A DNA stretch of 64,000 bases from NCBI RefSeq assembly GCF_042466115.1, contig NZ_JAXHBQ010000001.1, forward strand, positions 1,612,001 to 1,676,000. Direction: 5' to 3'. Both the position numbers and the translations under genes were made by a program. Shown in pieces: positions 62,057 to 64,000 of this stretch (the stretch's first letter is position 1; every line of letters starts with the position of its first letter). Below the pieces are notes generated by a model. It did not search any database, had not been told where the DNA came from, and was given only the letters and a program-made list of their open reading frames with translations. This DNA comes from SW4 sp042466115. GTDB lineage: Bacteria > Pseudomonadota > Alphaproteobacteria > Rhodobacterales > Rhodobacteraceae.

Positions 62057-62365
62057 ATGGAATATCGCGGGCATATCTTGTTGGTTTTCGGGCTAAGCCT
62101 GATGCTGTCGCCATTGGCGATCAAACTTGTGATGGATCACGAAGCAGCAGAGGTTGCGGCGACGACGGCGCCCGGTCGGCTGACCACCAAAGGCGCGGCA
62201 GATCAGGAGTGCGATCGCTCGACGATTGAAACCGCGATTGGCCGGATCGGCTGTGGTGCGGCAGCAGAAGAAACGCCCGTGCGCCGGATTGATCAATCAA
62301 TGGGATCGGGCAATACCACGCGGCGGGCAGTTGGCGGGGCCACGTTTGTCACCGCGCGCCCCTAG
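62057..62365 (+). CDS. small membrane-anchored protein of unknown function
   Basis: This 102-residue protein has one N-terminal hydrophobic segment (GHILLVFGLSLMLSPLAIKL), then a polar region with two cysteines (DQECDRSTIETAIGRIGCGA). It is antisense to the ASCH gene end (4-base overlap) and lies between pheT and that gene. No family is recognised. Confidence 0.55.
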   Translation: MEYRGHILLVFGLSLMLSPLAIKLVMDHEAAEVAATTAPGRLTTKGAADQECDRSTIETAIGRIGCGAAAEETPVRRIDQSMGSGNTTRRAVGGATFVTARP

Positions 62366-62793
62366 TTCAGTTCGCGCCCCTGCAGGTCTTCGACCAGCTC
62401 GAAGTGTTCAAAAATCAGCAACATTTCTGGATCATAGCCGCCGTTGCGCTTGAAAAACGCCTTGTGATCCTTGCGCCAACCCAGCAGGGTTTCGTTTTCG
62501 CCCTCGGCCAGCGCCATTTCCTCGGTAACGTCACAAAACCGGACCTCCTCGACCTTCACGGTCTTGATCACCAGCGCAGGCGTGCCATCCCAGTTGGCCG
62601 CGATATCGCAGCGGCCGACGACAGGCATCGCTTCGGGTTCATCCGCAAATTCGGACGCCGCGCCGCAGCTTGCGGTTTTCTTGCCCTGACGGACCAGTTT
62701 GATCAGACGCTGGCACAGCTCGGCACTATCGCCGAACTTGAACGTTCCGGCGCCGGGGTAGGTCTGTTGCAGGTCTTCGATGTCATCGGTCAT
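62362..62793 (-). CDS. ASCH-domain protein
   Basis: The protein has 143 residues. FKFGDSAELCQRLIKLVRQG, KKTASCGAASEF, GRCDIAANWDGTPALVIKTV and the C-terminal FEHFELVEDL fit the ASCH (activating signal cointegrator) fold, an RNA-binding PUA-like domain. Related small bacterial ASCH proteins hydrolyse acetylcytidine or bind RNA; function here is inferred only by fold. Confidence 0.82.
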   Translation of the reverse strand: MTDDIEDLQQTYPGAGTFKFGDSAELCQRLIKLVRQGKKTASCGAASEFADEPEAMPVVGRCDIAANWDGTPALVIKTVKVEEVRFCDVTEEMALAEGENETLLGWRKDHKAFFKRNGGYDPEMLLIFEHFELVEDLQGRELN

Positions 62794-62830
62794 GTGCGCC
62801 TCGCTATCCCCAATGCCGCGCCCGATCCGA

Positions 62831-62855
62831 GGGGTGGGCGTAAAGCGCCCGCCCC
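62831..62855. terminator. GC-rich hairpin after the AT-rich membrane-protein gene
   Basis: GGGGTGGGCG (62831-62840) pairs with CGCCCGCCCC (62846-62855) with one G-T wobble, loop TAAAG. It follows the minus-strand gene ending at 62883. A T-rich tail is lacking on either strand, so termination is uncertain. Confidence 0.45.
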
Positions 62856-62882
62856 GTGGGGGGCGGTTCGGGCGCTATTTAA

Positions 62883-63320
62883 CTACTTCTTTCCCTTAAC
62901 GAGATAGTAAATTGTGAAAACTGAAGCTGCCAAAACTATCGGGATGAAGAGCCAAGCCATTAAGAGCTCCAGATTGGACGAACTAAGATATCTTAATCCG
63001 TTGTTAAATGGACGGGGCTCAAACCCCCAAATAATAAGAAGAATAGAGCCCATCCAACCCAGCGGCAACAATATCGCTCCCCTGAGGACGGTAGACTCAG
63101 TCCAAGAAATACTAAAATCGTCAAGCAATTTGGGACCTATTTTGAGTCCAACGAAAAAGCCGGCAATCGGAAGAATTAATAACGCGACCGGAACTCTCAT
63201 TCGAACGCTGCGAGCGTTCAGGACCTCCATCATGAACTGAAGAAACAGATAAACGGCCAGAAGAAGCACAATAGCTGTCAATAGACCTAAAACTCCTCCC
63301 AAGACTCGCTTTAAAAGCAC
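62883..63320 (-). CDS. four-helix membrane protein, AT-rich, unknown
   Basis: This 145-residue protein has four hydrophobic segments: LLKRVLGGVLGLLTAIVLLL, VALLILPIAGFFVGLKI, VLRGAILLPLGWMGSILLII and LMAWLFIPIVLAASVFTIYY. It starts at a GTG (63320), three bases after the pheS stop. Codon use is AT-richer than pheS and pheT around it, suggesting recent arrival. No family recognised. Confidence 0.65.
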   Translation of the reverse strand: MLLKRVLGGVLGLLTAIVLLLAVYLFLQFMMEVLNARSVRMRVPVALLILPIAGFFVGLKIGPKLLDDFSISWTESTVLRGAILLPLGWMGSILLIIWGFEPRPFNNGLRYLSSSNLELLMAWLFIPIVLAASVFTIYYLVKGKK

Positions 63321-63323
63321 TGG

Positions 63324-64000
63324 TCAAACCCCACCCCTGATCGTGGGCACAGCCAAACCAGCAAACCCGTAGTGTCGCAGCCACCGCAAATCGCTGTCAA
63401 AGAACGCGCGCAAATCCGGTATCCCGTATTTCAGCATCGCGATCCGGTCGATGCCCATGCCGAACGCGAACCCTTGCCACAGCGCCGGATCAATCCCGCC
63501 CGCTTGCAGCACTTTGGGATGGACCATGCCGCTACCCAGCACCTCAAGCCAGTCGTCGCCTTCGCCCACTTTCACGGTGCCGCCTTCGAACGAACACTGG
63601 ATGTCCACTTCGGCCGAAGGTTCGGTGAAAGGGAAGTGCGAGGCGCGGAAACGGGTTTTGACGGTAGTGCCGAAATAGGCGGTAAAGAACTCCTCAAGCA
63701 CCCATTTCAGGTTGGCCATCGAGATATCCTTGTCAATCGCCAGCCCTTCGACCTGATGGAACATCGGTGTGTGCGTCTGGTCGTAATCGGCGCGATACAC
63801 ACGACCCGGACAGATGATCCGCGTCGGCGCGCCGTGCTTTTCCATATGGCGGATTTGCACGGGGCTGGTGTGGGTGCGCAGCACATGCGGCGGGCGGTTA
63901 TCGCCCTCGGCGCGGTGCATGTAAAACGTGTCCATTTCCGCGCGCGCGGGGTGGTGGCCAGGGATGTTGAGCGCATCGAAGTTATACCAGTCGCTGTCGA
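63324..64000 (-). CDS. pheS: phenylalanyl-tRNA synthetase alpha subunit, N-terminus outside window
   Basis: The frame runs open to the window end. The catalytic core is present: VLRTHTSPVQIRHMEKHG, GRVYRADYDQTHTPMFHQVE, FRASHFPFTEPSAEVDIQC, GSGMVHPKVLQAGG and GFAFGMGIDRIAMLKYGIPD. It forms the catalytic half of the PheRS tetramer. Its pheT partner is about 1.4 kb downstream, separated by three small genes. Confidence 0.95.
   Translation of the reverse strand, partial: DSDWYNFDALNIPGHHPARAEMDTFYMHRAEGDNRPPHVLRTHTSPVQIRHMEKHGAPTRIICPGRVYRADYDQTHTPMFHQVEGLAIDKDISMANLKWVLEEFFTAYFGTTVKTRFRASHFPFTEPSAEVDIQCSFEGGTVKVGEGDDWLEVLGSGMVHPKVLQAGGIDPALWQGFAFGMGIDRIAMLKYGIPDLRAFFDSDLRWLRHYGFAGLAVPTIRGGV

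Overview
The window is chromosomal DNA of a marine alphaproteobacterium, most likely a member of the Rhodobacteraceae (Roseobacter group). This rests on high GC, tightly packed genes with many 4-base stop/start overlaps, and family-typical genes: a TrcR/DUF1013 regulator, COQ9 divergent from rpsU, a CycM-like cytochrome c next to prephenate dehydratase, hemC/hemE/hemF, and a dnaX-ybaB-recR operon. Species cannot be named from the sequence alone.

Layout. 1-12098: a galactoside uptake and catabolism locus. An ABC ATPase and an IclR regulator point left; a solute-binding protein, two permeases, a GH36 alpha-galactosidase, KDGal kinase, KDPGal aldolase, an SMP-30 lactonase, a GH42 beta-galactosidase and a mutarotase point right. 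A sulfatase converges on the operon end (12095-13732). Together they would import galactosides, hydrolyse them and feed galactose to a DeLey-Doudoroff route; galactose dehydrogenase and galactonate dehydratase are not in view. 13867-17593: an odd CAU-anticodon tRNA, a FAD-linked dehydrogenase, hemC and hemE. 17758-21275: an AraC regulator divergent from a four-gene operon (secreted cupin, membrane protein, Asp-nucleophile alpha/beta hydrolase, MAPEG protein). 21594-27685: hemF, a lipoprotein, an atypical SDR, an RsmC-like methyltransferase, clpS, a D,D-carboxypeptidase with a SPOR domain, and an FAH-family enzyme. 27682-33475: a YejABEF-type peptide importer. 33634-36618: cytochrome c, pheA, an SRPBCC protein, nudC.

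36675-38599 is a complete 1925-bp IS1595-family transposon with imperfect 23-bp terminal inverted repeats and a perfect 8-bp target duplication (CAAATCTT). It carries two unrecognised passenger genes besides its transposase. This is the clearest candidate for something undescribed. The three consecutive bases by which the inner parts of the two ends differ give the right end a TTGACA -35 box for the transposase, and that mRNA looks leaderless.

38674-47125: a cyclic-nucleotide phosphodiesterase/5'-nucleotidase, the SRP RNA (ffs), rsgA, a small regulatory module (DUF6502-like protein, a 44-residue lipoprotein, a divergent lipoprotein, and two identical 22-bp near-palindromic operators), a phosphatase, and dnaX-ybaB-recR. 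47122-64000: a YARHG-like protein, methyltransferases, trcR, a secreted RNase T2, a 37-residue protein coupled to a VOC protein, a quinone oxidoreductase with COQ9, rpsU, an Lrp regulator with alanine dehydrogenase, an MsrQ-like membrane protein, mscL, a GST, a LysR/methyltransferase pair, and pheT and pheS separated by three small genes, one of them AT-rich.

Gene calls rest on reading the translated sequence and known motifs. No database search was possible. Several start codons were moved inward on the basis of Shine-Dalgarno (SD) spacing, and this is stated where done.
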